Source: CAIQJJ01 sp964606085 (lineage in GTDB: Bacteria; Chloroflexota; Anaerolineae; Anaerolineales; UBA4823). Taken from it: DNA of 64,000 nucleotides. Every line of letters starts with the position of its first letter. Position 1 is the stretch's first letter. A program made the position numbers and the translations under genes. Shown in pieces: positions 1 to 7,784 of the stretch. The DNA lies in assembly GCA_964606085.1 (NCBI GenBank), contig CAZSFD010000012.1:14935-78934 (forward strand), given 5' to 3'. The notes under the pieces were generated by a model. It saw only the letters and a list, made by a program, of their open reading frames with translations. It ran no database searches and was not told the origin of the DNA.

Positions 1-338
1 TTGCCCAACAAAATCTCCCAACGCCGCACCGGCTTGCTGACCAGGGCGTGGATCGTGCCGGAGTTGATCTCGCCCGACACCGTATCCACCGAGGTCAACA
101 CCGACATCATCAGCAGCAAAAAATTGACCACGTATAACCCCGCCTGCAAGAAAAAGTTCATCGCCTGGGCTTCGATCAGCGGGTTGGAAAAACCACTCGA
201 GCCCATATCCAGGCGGATGGCGCGCACGCCAACCGCATAGATCACCAAAAAGGCCACGCCCAACGCCAGAGCCGCCCAGAGCACCCAACGCCGCGCAGCC
301 TCGCGCACCGTCAACCGGATGATCACCCAGATACGCAT
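1..338 (-). CDS. ABC-2 type transporter permease (N-terminal part, cut by window edge)
   Basis: This is the start of an integral membrane permease of the ABC-2 family; 112 residues are visible. It opens with MRIWVIIRLTVREAARRW, a cytoplasmic amphipathic start, followed by a first membrane helix (about residues 18-38) and a second helix beginning near residue 63. After that comes the family-typical stretch around SVDTVSGEINSGTIHALVSK. The start codon ATG at 338-336 lies one base after the stop of the ATPase gene upstream, so the two are co-transcribed and probably form one exporter. The substrate cannot be told. The gene continues beyond position 1. Confidence 0.85.
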   Translation of the reverse strand, partial: MRIWVIIRLTVREAARRWVLWAALALGVAFLVIYAVGVRAIRLDMGSSGFSNPLIEAQAMNFFLQAGLYVVNFLLLMMSVLTSVDTVSGEINSGTIHALVSKPVRRWEILLG

Positions 339-339
339 C

Positions 340-1257
340 TTACAGCCCTCCATCCGTGCCCACGATTTGAATGAACAGGTCTTCCAGCGAGACCCGCTGC
401 GGCGTTAAGGCGTACACGGCCAAACCTTGCGCCACCAGGTAACGGTTGACCTCGGGCAGGTCGGCCTCGCCAGCCAGCGTGAGCGAACAGGTTTCGCCAT
501 CCAGCCGGACGTTCTGCCCCCAGCGAGCCAGGCCAGCCACCATAGCGGGCGTCCAGCCTGTTGCGCGAATGCCAACGGAGACTTCACCCTCCACCAGCGC
601 GTTCAGCACATCTACCCGCAGCACCTCGCCGTGTTTGACAAAGGCCACCCGGTCGCAGGTGATCTCCACCTCGCTGAGCAGGTGCGAATTGAGAAAAACC
701 GCCGTGCCGCGTTGGCGCAGATCACGAATGATGTCGCGCACCATGCGCCGCCCAACCGGGTCGAGGCCCGAAGTGGGTTCATCAAGAAAGACCAGGGCCG
801 GGTCGTCGAGCAGCGCCTGGGCCAGACCCACCCGCTGCAACATGCCCTTCGAGAAGGTGCGTAACTTCTGCCCGGCGTGTTCGGCCAGCCCCACCCGTTC
901 GAGCAATTCGACGATGCGCTGGCGCGAACGCGCCGCCGGGATGCCATACAGATCGGCATGCAGGCGCAAAAACTCGCCCGCCGTCAGCCAATCGTGAAAG
1001 CGGAAATGTTCAGGCAGAAAGCCCACTTTTTTACGCGCCTGCACTTTGCTGATCGGCACCCCCAGCACCGTGGCGCTGCCCGAGGTCGGCTTCACCAGGC
1101 CCAGCAGCATCTTGATCGAGGTGGTTTTGCCGGCGCCATTGGGGCCGAGAAAGCCAAAAACTTCGCCGCGCTGCACGGTCAGCGTCAGGTCGCGCACGGC
1201 GGCCTTACCGTTGAACTCTTTGCGCAGCGATTCGGTTTGAATGGCGTGATCGTTCAA
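340..1257 (-). CDS. ABC transporter ATP-binding protein (ABC-2 exporter)
   Basis: This cytoplasmic ATPase powers the adjacent ABC-2 permease. Walker A is GPNGAGKTT (about residues 38-46 from the chosen start), the signature is FSKGMLQR, and Walker B with its D-loop is LVFLDEPTSGLDPVG. A C-terminal extension of about 85 residues is typical of ABC-2 drug or lipid exporters (CcmA-like). I chose a TTG start at 1257. It overlaps the TGA stop of the phosphatase gene in the sequence TTGA and has GGAG seven bases upstream, the usual sign of translational coupling. In-frame ATG codons at 1275 and 1323 would extend the protein into the upstream gene. Confidence 0.88.
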   Translation of the reverse strand: MNDHAIQTESLRKEFNGKAAVRDLTLTVQRGEVFGFLGPNGAGKTTSIKMLLGLVKPTSGSATVLGVPISKVQARKKVGFLPEHFRFHDWLTAGEFLRLHADLYGIPAARSRQRIVELLERVGLAEHAGQKLRTFSKGMLQRVGLAQALLDDPALVFLDEPTSGLDPVGRRMVRDIIRDLRQRGTAVFLNSHLLSEVEITCDRVAFVKHGEVLRVDVLNALVEGEVSVGIRATGWTPAMVAGLARWGQNVRLDGETCSLTLAGEADLPEVNRYLVAQGLAVYALTPQRVSLEDLFIQIVGTDGGL

Positions 1258-1865
1258 ATTTTGACTCCATTCCATGCGGTGCAGGTCAACCCTGCCGGAG
1301 TGAACTGGGTCTCGATGATACACGTGTGATCATACCCGTAACGAGAACTGGTTTCGTAGCTTACATTGGAAAGAACGAGCGGCAACATGATGCCAAACAG
1401 CCCGCCGTGGGCAACACACAAAATAACCTCATCGGTTTCCTTGTATTGTCGTTCCAAATCTGCCAAAAACGGCATAAAACGTTGACGAACATCGTGCAGA
1501 TTTTCGCCGCCTTCGGTGCGGCGATCCCAATCCTGTTCGGCAATCCAGGCATGAGAAGTTTCGTACATGATCTTCCAGGCGGCCTCGTCCGAACGGCCTT
1601 CCAGCGCCCCACGTTGGATTTCGCGCAGCGCCTCGGTGATCTCGTAGTCGAGGTCGAGCCGGTGGGCCACGATGATGGTCGTTTCGATGGCTCGCAGCGT
1701 GGGACTGGAGAAGATACGGGTAATGCCATACATCCCCAGACGTTCGGCCAGCGCATTCGCCTGCTGGCGGCCCGTGCGCGTCAACGGGTGCTTCAGGCCC
1801 ATATCCGAAATTTCATGGATGACGTTGGCATAGCTCTCGCCATGCCGGGTAAAGATAATTTTCAT
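1254..1865 (-). CDS. Histidine phosphatase family protein (phosphoglycerate mutase-like)
   Basis: This 203-residue cytosolic protein belongs to the histidine phosphatase superfamily. The catalytic RHGES motif is at residues 7-11, a helper arginine region ISDMGLKHPLTRTGRQQA follows, and the second catalytic histidine lies in VAHGG near residue 156. Such enzymes act on phosphate esters such as phosphosugars or nucleotide derivatives; the substrate here is unknown. It is the first gene of a three-gene minus-strand unit with the ABC exporter and is divergent from comM. Confidence 0.85.
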   Translation of the reverse strand: MKIIFTRHGESYANVIHEISDMGLKHPLTRTGRQQANALAERLGMYGITRIFSSPTLRAIETTIIVAHRLDLDYEITEALREIQRGALEGRSDEAAWKIMYETSHAWIAEQDWDRRTEGGENLHDVRQRFMPFLADLERQYKETDEVILCVAHGGLFGIMLPLVLSNVSYETSSRYGYDHTCIIETQFTPAGLTCTAWNGVKI

Positions 1866-1960
1866 CGGCGCACCACCTCAAAAACACCCGCCGCCCCCCA
1901 AAACGGACCGGCGCGTGAAATTTCCCCAATTGTTACACAAGCCTGCCGCGGCGACAAGTA

Positions 1961-1989
1961 TTGACAATTCATCCAGCGCCGTCTAAACT
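1961..1989 (+). promoter_or_regulatory. Sigma-70-like promoter of comM, close to the start codon
   Basis: TTGACA (1961-1966) is followed by a 17-base spacer and TAAACT (1984-1989). The comM ATG is at 1996, only about seven bases after the -10 box, and no Shine-Dalgarno sequence precedes it. If this promoter is used, the transcript would start at or very near the ATG and be leaderless. Confidence 0.6.
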
Positions 1990-1995
1990 AACGCC

Positions 1996-3552
1996 ATGCT
2001 ATCTCGTGTATATTCCTGCGCCGTAGTCGGATTGGATGGGGTCATCGTCGAAGTCGAGGTGGATACTGGCGATGGGCTGCCCAGCATGGTCATTGTCGGC
2101 CTGCCCGACGCCGCCGTGCAAGAAAGCCGCGAACGCGTGCAATCGGCGATCAAAAACGCCGGGCTGTACTTCCCCCGCAAACGCATTACCGTCAATTTAG
2201 CGCCCGCCTCGGTGCGCAAAGAAGGCCCCGCCTACGATCTGCCCATCGCCCTGGGCGTGCTGATCGCTGGCGGAGCGCTGCCGCCCAAAGCCGCCGACGG
2301 CTGCCTGGTGGTAGGCGAACTCTCGCTGGATGGACGTGTACGTCACGCCCGCGGCGTGCTGCCGATGGCCGCCACCGCCCGGCAGGCTGGCTTTCAGCGC
2401 GTCTTCGTCCCACTCGACGATGCCGCTGAAGCCGCCCTGATCCCCGATCTCGAAGTCATCCCCGTTGACTCGCTGGCCGCCCTTTACGCCCACCTGAACG
2501 GCGACCGCCTGATCCCCCCGAAGCCCAACATCAAACCCGAAGACATCCCCGTCATCACCGCCACCGATTTTCGCGAGATCAAAGGCCAGGAACACGTCAA
2601 ACGGGCGCTCGAAGTGGCCGCGGCAGGCTCGCATAACTGCCTGATGTCTGGCCCGCCTGGCGCTGGCAAGACGCTGCTGGCGCGTGCCATGCCGGGCATC
2701 CTGCCCAAAATGACCATTGACGAGGCGCTCGACGTGACCCGCATCTACTCGGTGGCCGACCAACTGCCGCCCGACACGCCGCTGATCCAAAACCGCCCCT
2801 TCCGCTCGCCGCACCACACCATCAGCCATGCCGGGTTAGTCGGCGGCGGCAACGTGCCGCACCCCGGCGAGATTTCGCTGGCCCATCGCGGCGTACTCTT
2901 CCTCGATGAACTGCCCGAATTTGGCATGCGCGTACTCGAAGTGATGCGCCAACCGATGGAAGATAAGGTTGTCACCATCAGCCGGGCGCAGGGTTCGCTG
3001 ACCTTCCCGGCCAGCTTTCAGTTGATAGCGGCGATGAATCCGTGTCCTTGCGGATATTTTTCAGATTCGGTGAAGCCGTGTACCTGCTCTGCCGGGGCGG
3101 TGACGAAGTATCAGAAACGCATCTCTGGCCCGCTGCTCGATCGGATTGACATCCACATCGAAGTGCCACGCGTGGAGTATGAGAAGCTCAGTGATCAGCG
3201 ATTAGGGGAATCGTCAGAGATGGTGCGTCAACGGGTGGAGGCGGCGCGCGAACAGCAAAGGCAACGGTTTGCCATAGGGGCGATGGCTGTAGGAACGCAG
3301 CATGCTGAGTCCCTACAGCCATCGTGCAACGCCGACATGCGCCCGGCGGACGTACGCAAATACTGTGCTCTCGATGATGCCGGCAGTTCGCTGATGAAGG
3401 CGGCGATGAATCAGTTGCAGCTTTCGGCCAGGGCGTATCACCGGATACTCAAACTGGCGCGTACGATTGCCGATTTAGCGGGGAGCGAGGCAATCCAGCC
3501 GCCGCATCTGGCGGAGGCGCTGCAATACAGGCCGAGGCTTTTATCCACCTGA
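1996..3552 (+). CDS. comM: YifB/ComM family Mg-chelatase-like AAA+ ATPase
   Basis: This 518-residue protein has the full ComM architecture: an N-terminal ribosomal S5-like domain opening with MLSRVYSCAVVGLDG, a central AAA+ module with Walker A GPPGAGKT (about residues 219-226) and Walker B VLFLDELPEF (about 300-309), and the C-terminal Mg-chelatase lid. In transformable bacteria ComM is a hexameric helicase that aids branch migration of incoming DNA during natural transformation. Compared with the fragment at 9517-9947, the C-terminal domain carries about eleven extra in-frame codons encoded by a perfect inverted repeat (3281-3324). The 3' end overlaps the convergent sulfotransferase gene by 12 bases. 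It is the only intact copy among three comM-related sequences here. Confidence 0.95.
   Translation: MLSRVYSCAVVGLDGVIVEVEVDTGDGLPSMVIVGLPDAAVQESRERVQSAIKNAGLYFPRKRITVNLAPASVRKEGPAYDLPIALGVLIAGGALPPKAADGCLVVGELSLDGRVRHARGVLPMAATARQAGFQRVFVPLDDAAEAALIPDLEVIPVDSLAALYAHLNGDRLIPPKPNIKPEDIPVITATDFREIKGQEHVKRALEVAAAGSHNCLMSGPPGAGKTLLARAMPGILPKMTIDEALDVTRIYSVADQLPPDTPLIQNRPFRSPHHTISHAGLVGGGNVPHPGEISLAHRGVLFLDELPEFGMRVLEVMRQPMEDKVVTISRAQGSLTFPASFQLIAAMNPCPCGYFSDSVKPCTCSAGAVTKYQKRISGPLLDRIDIHIEVPRVEYEKLSDQRLGESSEMVRQRVEAAREQQRQRFAIGAMAVGTQHAESLQPSCNADMRPADVRKYCALDDAGSSLMKAAMNQLQLSARAYHRILKLARTIADLAGSEAIQPPHLAEALQYRPRLLST
3281..3324. repeat. Palindromic element inside the comM coding region
   Basis: CGATGGCTGTAGG (3281-3293) pairs perfectly with CCTACAGCCATCG (3312-3324). 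Between them lies a second palindrome, CAGCATGCTG. The element is read in frame as part of ComM and is absent from the two comM fragments, so it looks like a small repeat inserted into a tolerant surface loop. Confidence 0.8.
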
Positions 3553-4905
3553 AAGGTAAACGCGGGCGAATCCAGCCTGGGTGAGTTTGCCTACCAGGCC
3601 GAACACCGCTTGCGCGATGGCTTGCGGGTTGGCGTCAGGCTGCGTCTCAAGTTTTTCTTGCGCTATGCCAATATCGCCATATTCCACCAAGGTTTGCCAG
3701 ATCAACCGTTCAGATTCGTCCAGGTTCACGTGCTGCCGGGTTTCCCGGTTGAGCAGGGCCTGGCCGCTTTTCGCATCCAGCAACACAACCGAGGGCGCTT
3801 TCTCGATCTTGAGATCAACCAATCCATCGTACTGTGGCAGCAAAATTTCTTCGTTGATCATCAAACCAAATGGGGGACGAATTTTCCAGCGGGAGGCGAA
3901 AAAATCATACTCGCCAACGCTGAATTTCCCCAACTTGACTTCTAAGTGCAATCGGCCTTCGTCGAAAGATTGGCTCACCTGTGGGCGCAATCCCGGCGCT
4001 GCGAGCCGGCCCCGGGCCGAGCGTTGATGATACCAATTGGCGAGACCCTGGCGAACAGCCTGGCGGAGCGAGTACCATTGGCCCCAGGCGGAATTGACCA
4101 GCCGGAAGAGCTTCACCGTTGTGGATAAGCCCGGGCCATAATCCTGAATTTGTTGGGCGAACAATTCCTGGGCGTATGCATACAGCGCTGCATCCAGTTC
4201 ATTCTCGGCGGCGATGCGCTGCAAAACGGCCGCGGGCAGGGCGTCTTTCTTGGGGCGGTTGGCGTTGACGTGTTTGCGCACGTAAAAGGGCCAGCGCCAG
4301 CCAAAGCGCCGTTTGAGCAGCAGGAGGGTTTCATCGAAGCGCTCCGTCAGCCCGACCACCGCGCAGGATTTCAGGTTGGCTTTGGCGCGCGCCAGCATCT
4401 CGTTGGGCGGGGGCAGCGGGCCAGCGCCGTGCGGCCCGGAGAGCATTTTGGTTTGCAGGTTGCCCTCGATGCGGGCCAGGAGATGCGCTTCCAGCCCGGC
4501 TTCGTCCAAACCATCGGGGACATCCACCGTGAAATAATAGTGGGAGAGCGCCCGCTCTACCGGGTGGCGCAGAAAGGTGAAGGTCTCTGACGGTTGGGAG
4601 ATGTATTGCGCCAGGCCGTATTCGCAATGAAACCCGTAAATGGCGTGGATGGGGGAGGCCGCCTCACGCTGGAAAAACTCGTACCGATAGGCGATTTCAC
4701 TCAGCAGCCCCGGATACCAGGTTTCGCCAGGCTTTTTATTGCCGGTGTAAATGCCAAACGGACGCTCGGCCAGCAAACGCTCGCCTGAATACCAGTTGGT
4801 TGCGAAAACCTGAGCTTCGCCATACTGCCGGTTGAGAATCTCGCGCAGGGTGGTGCCGGCGGTTTTGGGGATGTGGTGAAAAATGACCAGTTTCGAATCG
4901 TTCAT
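3541..4905 (-). CDS. Sulfotransferase fused to a C-terminal PqqD-like (RiPP recognition) domain
   Basis: This is a 454-residue two-part protein. Residues 1 to about 260 are a PAPS-dependent sulfotransferase: the 5'-phosphosulfate loop HIPKTAGTT is at residues 11-19 and the 3'-phosphate motif FTFLRHPVERALSHYYF at about 109-125. The last 75 or so residues (LNRETRQHVNLDESERLIWQ and onward) resemble a PqqD/RRE winged-helix domain, the fold that binds RiPP leader peptides. The start overlaps the cyclase stop by four bases (ATGA), so it is the last gene of the lasso-type operon. I infer that it sulfates the operon's peptide and holds its leader itself. The sulfotransferase call is firm; the RRE call rests on pattern and context. 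Confidence 0.82.
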   Translation of the reverse strand: MNDSKLVIFHHIPKTAGTTLREILNRQYGEAQVFATNWYSGERLLAERPFGIYTGNKKPGETWYPGLLSEIAYRYEFFQREAASPIHAIYGFHCEYGLAQYISQPSETFTFLRHPVERALSHYYFTVDVPDGLDEAGLEAHLLARIEGNLQTKMLSGPHGAGPLPPPNEMLARAKANLKSCAVVGLTERFDETLLLLKRRFGWRWPFYVRKHVNANRPKKDALPAAVLQRIAAENELDAALYAYAQELFAQQIQDYGPGLSTTVKLFRLVNSAWGQWYSLRQAVRQGLANWYHQRSARGRLAAPGLRPQVSQSFDEGRLHLEVKLGKFSVGEYDFFASRWKIRPPFGLMINEEILLPQYDGLVDLKIEKAPSVVLLDAKSGQALLNRETRQHVNLDESERLIWQTLVEYGDIGIAQEKLETQPDANPQAIAQAVFGLVGKLTQAGFARVYLSGG

Positions 4906-6893
4906 GGCTGCTCGAACCTTAACAAGAACATTCCCGCCATCAGGCCGCGTGTCAGGATGGTCATAGACTGTGTGGTCGTTTTGTAGTTGACTTCGGCCTG
5001 CAGGGCAGCCAGGACGGATTGCATCTTGGGCAGGTCTAAGACGGTGCGGGCCAGTTCACAGGCTTCCAGTTGGGAGAGGAGGGCCTGCACCTGGGGCAGT
5101 TCAGCCAGCAGGCGGTGGCCCAGGTCGGCGGCCTGGCGGCCGCGGCGGGTGTTGAGGCGAACTTCGTCAGGCAGCAGGCCCATCATGGCGCGGCGGATCA
5201 GGGCGCGCTCTTGCCCATTCCGGCGGTATTGCTCCTGGGGGATCGCCATGCAGAATTCGGTCAGGCGTTTGTCCATGGTTGGGTCGCGTGCTTCCAGGTT
5301 GTAAGCAGCGCCCATTTCTGCCCAGAAGATGCCAACCAGGGTTGAATTCAGGCGAAACAATTGCCGTTGCGTCTGACGGGGATCGGCAGGCGGGGTGAAA
5401 AAGGGATCATGCCCGGCAACCTGCATTTGGCGCTGCAGGTCGAGAGCGCGGGCAAAATCCGGGTGGATGGCGGCGTAATCGGCCCAGGGCGGGCGGCCCA
5501 CTTGCCGCAGGCGGGCAAACTGATTGCGGATGGGCTGCGCCAGGGGGCGCAGAAAATGGCTGCGAAGCGCCCTGGTGAGTGAGGGGTCATTTTTGGCTTT
5601 GTGCCGCAGTTCGCCCCAGCGCCCGGCTAGCAGCAGCGGCCAGTAATTCTCCGGGCCGCCGCCAGACCACGAAACTGAACCATTGCCCACCTGTCCGGTC
5701 AATAAAACGCCAAGCCCCTGCCGCCGGGCGGTTTGCAGGAGGTCGTAAACCCAGAACATATTGCCCCCGGCGTGCATGGGGCTGTCGTGCAATGCCAACG
5801 CGCGAGTTATTCCCGCCAGGGGGCCGAAATTCTCGGAGCGGATGTAATGCACATCCAGGTTGGGGATGAAGGCGCGGTTGATCTCAACCAGGGGGGCTTC
5901 ATTGCCATACCAATTCTTCCCGGTCAAACCTGCGGTGGGGTAGATGGGGATGGATGTGAAGGCGGTCAGGCGTCCACCGCGGGCGCGCAGTTCGCGGGCA
6001 GCCAGGGCGCAGACCGAACCGGAATCGAGGCCGGAACTGAGGGTGGCACCGATTCTACCCCCCTCGGTCCCCCCGCCTGCGGGGGGAGGTGGCGTTCGTA
6101 AGCGGCAGCGCACGGCCTCGGTGTAGATTTCGAGGAAGGCTTCTACATAATCATCATCCGAAGCAAAGCGCAGCGGCGGGGTATCGGCGGGGTACCAGTA
6201 GCGCCGGGTTCGCGTTCCATCTGCGGTGATGGTCATCGTATGTGCATTGGGCAGTTGCAGGATGCCCTCGTAGCCAGTTAGGATGCCGTCTCCGGGCCAG
6301 GCGGTGAGCACCTGGGCGATGCGCAGCAGGTTGGGCTGTTGTGGCACTTGCGGCAGAGCCAACAGGCCCTTGATGGAGGAGGCAAAAGCCAGGAAACCCG
6401 CCCCCCGGTAATAGTACAGGCTGCTGATGCCAAAATGGTTGCAAGCCAGGAATAATTTTTGCTGGCGAGGATCCCACAGGGCAAAAGCCCAATCGCCCAG
6501 CAGATGGTGGACGCAGTCTTCGCCCCAGCGCAGGTAGGCGTGGAGGATCAGGTGGCTGTCGGGAATCAGGGATTGGGAATCAGGGAATGGTGATCGGGGA
6601 TCAGGCTTCCAATCTTCAATCTCAAATCTCAAATCAGCAATCAGTTCATCCCGGTTATCAATGCGGGCGTGAGCGTTCAGAACGACACCGCTGGGCGGGT
6701 GGCGCAAGGGTTGGGAATCGCTAACGGATTCGGGGGTGTTGTGCAGCAACAGGTGGCCGAGGCCGATGTTCCCCTCCTGCCAGATGGCCGAACCGTGCGG
6801 CCCCCAATAGTCCATTGCCCGCTGCATGGCTTCCAGGTCGGCGCGGGGCACAGGTTTTCCGTCCAGATTGAAGATGCCGAAGATTCCGCTCAT
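4902..6893 (-). CDS. Asparagine synthetase-like lasso peptide cyclase (C protein)
   Basis: This 663-residue protein has an N-terminal class II amidotransferase domain and a C-terminal asparagine synthetase domain with the ATP-pyrophosphatase motif LSSGLDSGSV (about residues 282-291). It begins MSGIFGIF: the Cys2 nucleophile needed for glutamine hydrolysis is replaced by Ser. That fits lasso cyclases, which adenylate an Asp or Glu side chain and close a macrolactam with the peptide N-terminus. Its place in an operon with B1 and B2 proteins supports this. Two palindromic repeats lie in frame in non-catalytic loops (6069-6086 and 6561-6644). The stop overlaps the next start by four bases. Confidence 0.85.
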   Translation of the reverse strand: MSGIFGIFNLDGKPVPRADLEAMQRAMDYWGPHGSAIWQEGNIGLGHLLLHNTPESVSDSQPLRHPPSGVVLNAHARIDNRDELIADLRFEIEDWKPDPRSPFPDSQSLIPDSHLILHAYLRWGEDCVHHLLGDWAFALWDPRQQKLFLACNHFGISSLYYYRGAGFLAFASSIKGLLALPQVPQQPNLLRIAQVLTAWPGDGILTGYEGILQLPNAHTMTITADGTRTRRYWYPADTPPLRFASDDDYVEAFLEIYTEAVRCRLRTPPPPAGGGTEGGRIGATLSSGLDSGSVCALAARELRARGGRLTAFTSIPIYPTAGLTGKNWYGNEAPLVEINRAFIPNLDVHYIRSENFGPLAGITRALALHDSPMHAGGNMFWVYDLLQTARRQGLGVLLTGQVGNGSVSWSGGGPENYWPLLLAGRWGELRHKAKNDPSLTRALRSHFLRPLAQPIRNQFARLRQVGRPPWADYAAIHPDFARALDLQRQMQVAGHDPFFTPPADPRQTQRQLFRLNSTLVGIFWAEMGAAYNLEARDPTMDKRLTEFCMAIPQEQYRRNGQERALIRRAMMGLLPDEVRLNTRRGRQAADLGHRLLAELPQVQALLSQLEACELARTVLDLPKMQSVLAALQAEVNYKTTTQSMTILTRGLMAGMFLLRFEQP
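6069..6086. repeat. GC palindrome inside the cyclase gene
   Basis: CCCCCCGC and GCGGGGGG flank two bases. In the cyclase it encodes a PPPPAGGG-type loop. A related element encodes PLPPSGGGAGG in the FtsX permease (56138-56164), so the same repeat family entered two unrelated genes in frame. Confidence 0.7.
6561..6644. repeat. Low-complexity repeat inserted in the cyclase gene
   Basis: Repeated GGGAATCAGGGAT-like units followed by AATCTTCAATCTCAAATC-like units interrupt the amidotransferase domain in frame, giving residues around DPRSPFPDSQSLIPDSH. The unit ggtgatcggggatcag recurs between genes near 53415-53440. The inserted peptide has no role that I can recognise. Confidence 0.65.
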
Positions 6894-6910
6894 CCGTATT
6901 TTGATTCTCG

Positions 6911-7036
6911 CTAAAAGCCTTGAGTAGGCCGCGCACTACCAGCCCAATGATGGCCGTACATCGCAGGAATGTGTATGCCTTCAATATCCATCTCAGTGGT
7001 ATTCACAATACACAAAGTGGTTTGCCTTCCTGCCAT
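6911..7036 (-). CDS. Small peptide of 41 residues, possible second RiPP precursor
   Basis: ATG at 7036 is preceded by a very strong ribosome binding site, AAAGGAGG, five bases upstream, and the frame ends at TAG just before the cyclase gene. The product starts MAGRQTTLC and ends HHWAGSARPTQGF. It shares no clear leader motif with the other small peptide. However, both end in a tail of 11 residues beginning WAG (WAGSARPTQGF here, WAGTDAVGQES there). Its position inside the lasso operon, after a hairpin and before the cyclase, suggests a second substrate or an accessory peptide. The function is unproven. Confidence 0.55.
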   Translation of the reverse strand: MAGRQTTLCIVNTTEMDIEGIHIPAMYGHHWAGSARPTQGF

Positions 7037-7069
7037 GGCGGCCTCCTTTCGTTACATTTGTTTTCGATG

Positions 7070-7103
7070 TGATGGGTCTTGCTCGCAATAACAAGACCCA
7101 TCA
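7070..7103 (-). terminator. Intra-operon hairpin after the precursor gene
   Basis: TGATGGGTCTTG (7070-7081) and CAAGACCCATCA (7092-7103) form a perfect 12-bp stem with a 10-base loop between the two small peptide genes. There is no long U-tract, so it is more likely a partial terminator or an RNA-stabilising stem. Such stems after a precursor gene commonly make precursor transcript more abundant than the enzymes downstream. Confidence 0.7.
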
Positions 7104-7121
7104 TAAATTACCTATATAACG

Positions 7122-7280
7122 CTAACTTTCTTGACCCACGGCATCCGTCCCAGCCCAGATCCAATTTAGCGCTTCGTTCAAAGGGACGCGCTCGAAGGAA
7201 GGCGTGACCCACGGGCGGGAGGGCTGGGATTCTTTGGGGTTGGTTTCAGGGGTTGGGGTTTCGATTGACTTGGTGTTCAT
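7122..7280 (-). CDS. Candidate lasso-type precursor peptide (52 residues)
   Basis: ATG at 7280 has AGGAG as ribosome binding site and the frame ends at TAG 7124-7122. The N-terminal half is Thr/Pro/Glu-rich. It is followed by PWVTPSFERVPLNEAL (residues 23-38), which resembles the YxxP-type leader motif bound by B1/PqqD proteins, with Trp for Tyr. The C-terminus is NWIWAGTDAVGQES. It ends in Ser, the residue phosphorylated by the kinases of paeninodin-type clusters. The cleavage site is not obvious: the usual Thr at the penultimate leader position is missing. A core starting at Trp40 would allow a seven-residue ring to Asp46; one starting at Gly44 would allow an eight-residue ring to Glu51. 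The gene sits between B2 and the cyclase. Confidence 0.7.
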   Translation of the reverse strand: MNTKSIETPTPETNPKESQPSRPWVTPSFERVPLNEALNWIWAGTDAVGQES

Positions 7281-7331
7281 TTTTTACTCCTTCAATGTGG
7301 TTGGTTCGTTGACCGTGGCAAGTGCCACGTG

Positions 7332-7781
7332 TCACGATTCGGGATACCGCGCCAGGATGTGGCAGGCTTCAGCGCTGTGATGCCCCACCACGCCTTGCGC
7401 ACCATCCTGCACCCAAACATGGGCAACAGGGCTGCCTGCGGGCAGGCGCATAACGCCGTAGTACAGGGTCGTGGCCACACCGCGCCGCCGCAGCATGGCT
7501 TGCGCCACAATGCCGCGCGGGAAGCACACCGTCTTGCCGGGTAAAAATTCGGCGGTTCTACGGATGGCCCATACCACCTCCTTTTGCAGGCGCTGGCGCG
7601 CCGGCCCGTCCACTTCCGGCCCATGCACGGGCCGGTTGAAAAAGGGTTTCAAGCGCCGAAAGGGCAGCACCCGCAGCGCCAACCGCGCCAGAAGCAGCCC
7701 CAGGGCGGCCTCGATCAGCAGGCCGCGCCGCGGCGGGGTCTGGCGCAGGAATTGGATCAGGGCGTTTGTCATTCGGCGCAT
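7332..7781 (-). CDS. Lasso peptide biosynthesis B2 protein (transglutaminase-like leader peptidase)
   Basis: This 149-residue protein matches the B2 family, which cleaves the leader from lasso precursors with a Cys-His-Asp triad. Cys86 lies in KTVCFPRGIVAQAMLRRRG, His121 in AHVWVQ and Asp126 just after. The length is normal for a split B2. Start options are ATG at 7781 or at 7772. The upstream gene B1 is separated by about 210 bases of dispersed repeat, unlike the tight spacing in the rest of the operon. Confidence 0.9.
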   Translation of the reverse strand: MRRMTNALIQFLRQTPPRRGLLIEAALGLLLARLALRVLPFRRLKPFFNRPVHGPEVDGPARQRLQKEVVWAIRRTAEFLPGKTVCFPRGIVAQAMLRRRGVATTLYYGVMRLPAGSPVAHVWVQDGAQGVVGHHSAEACHILARYPES

Positions 7782-7784
7782 GAT

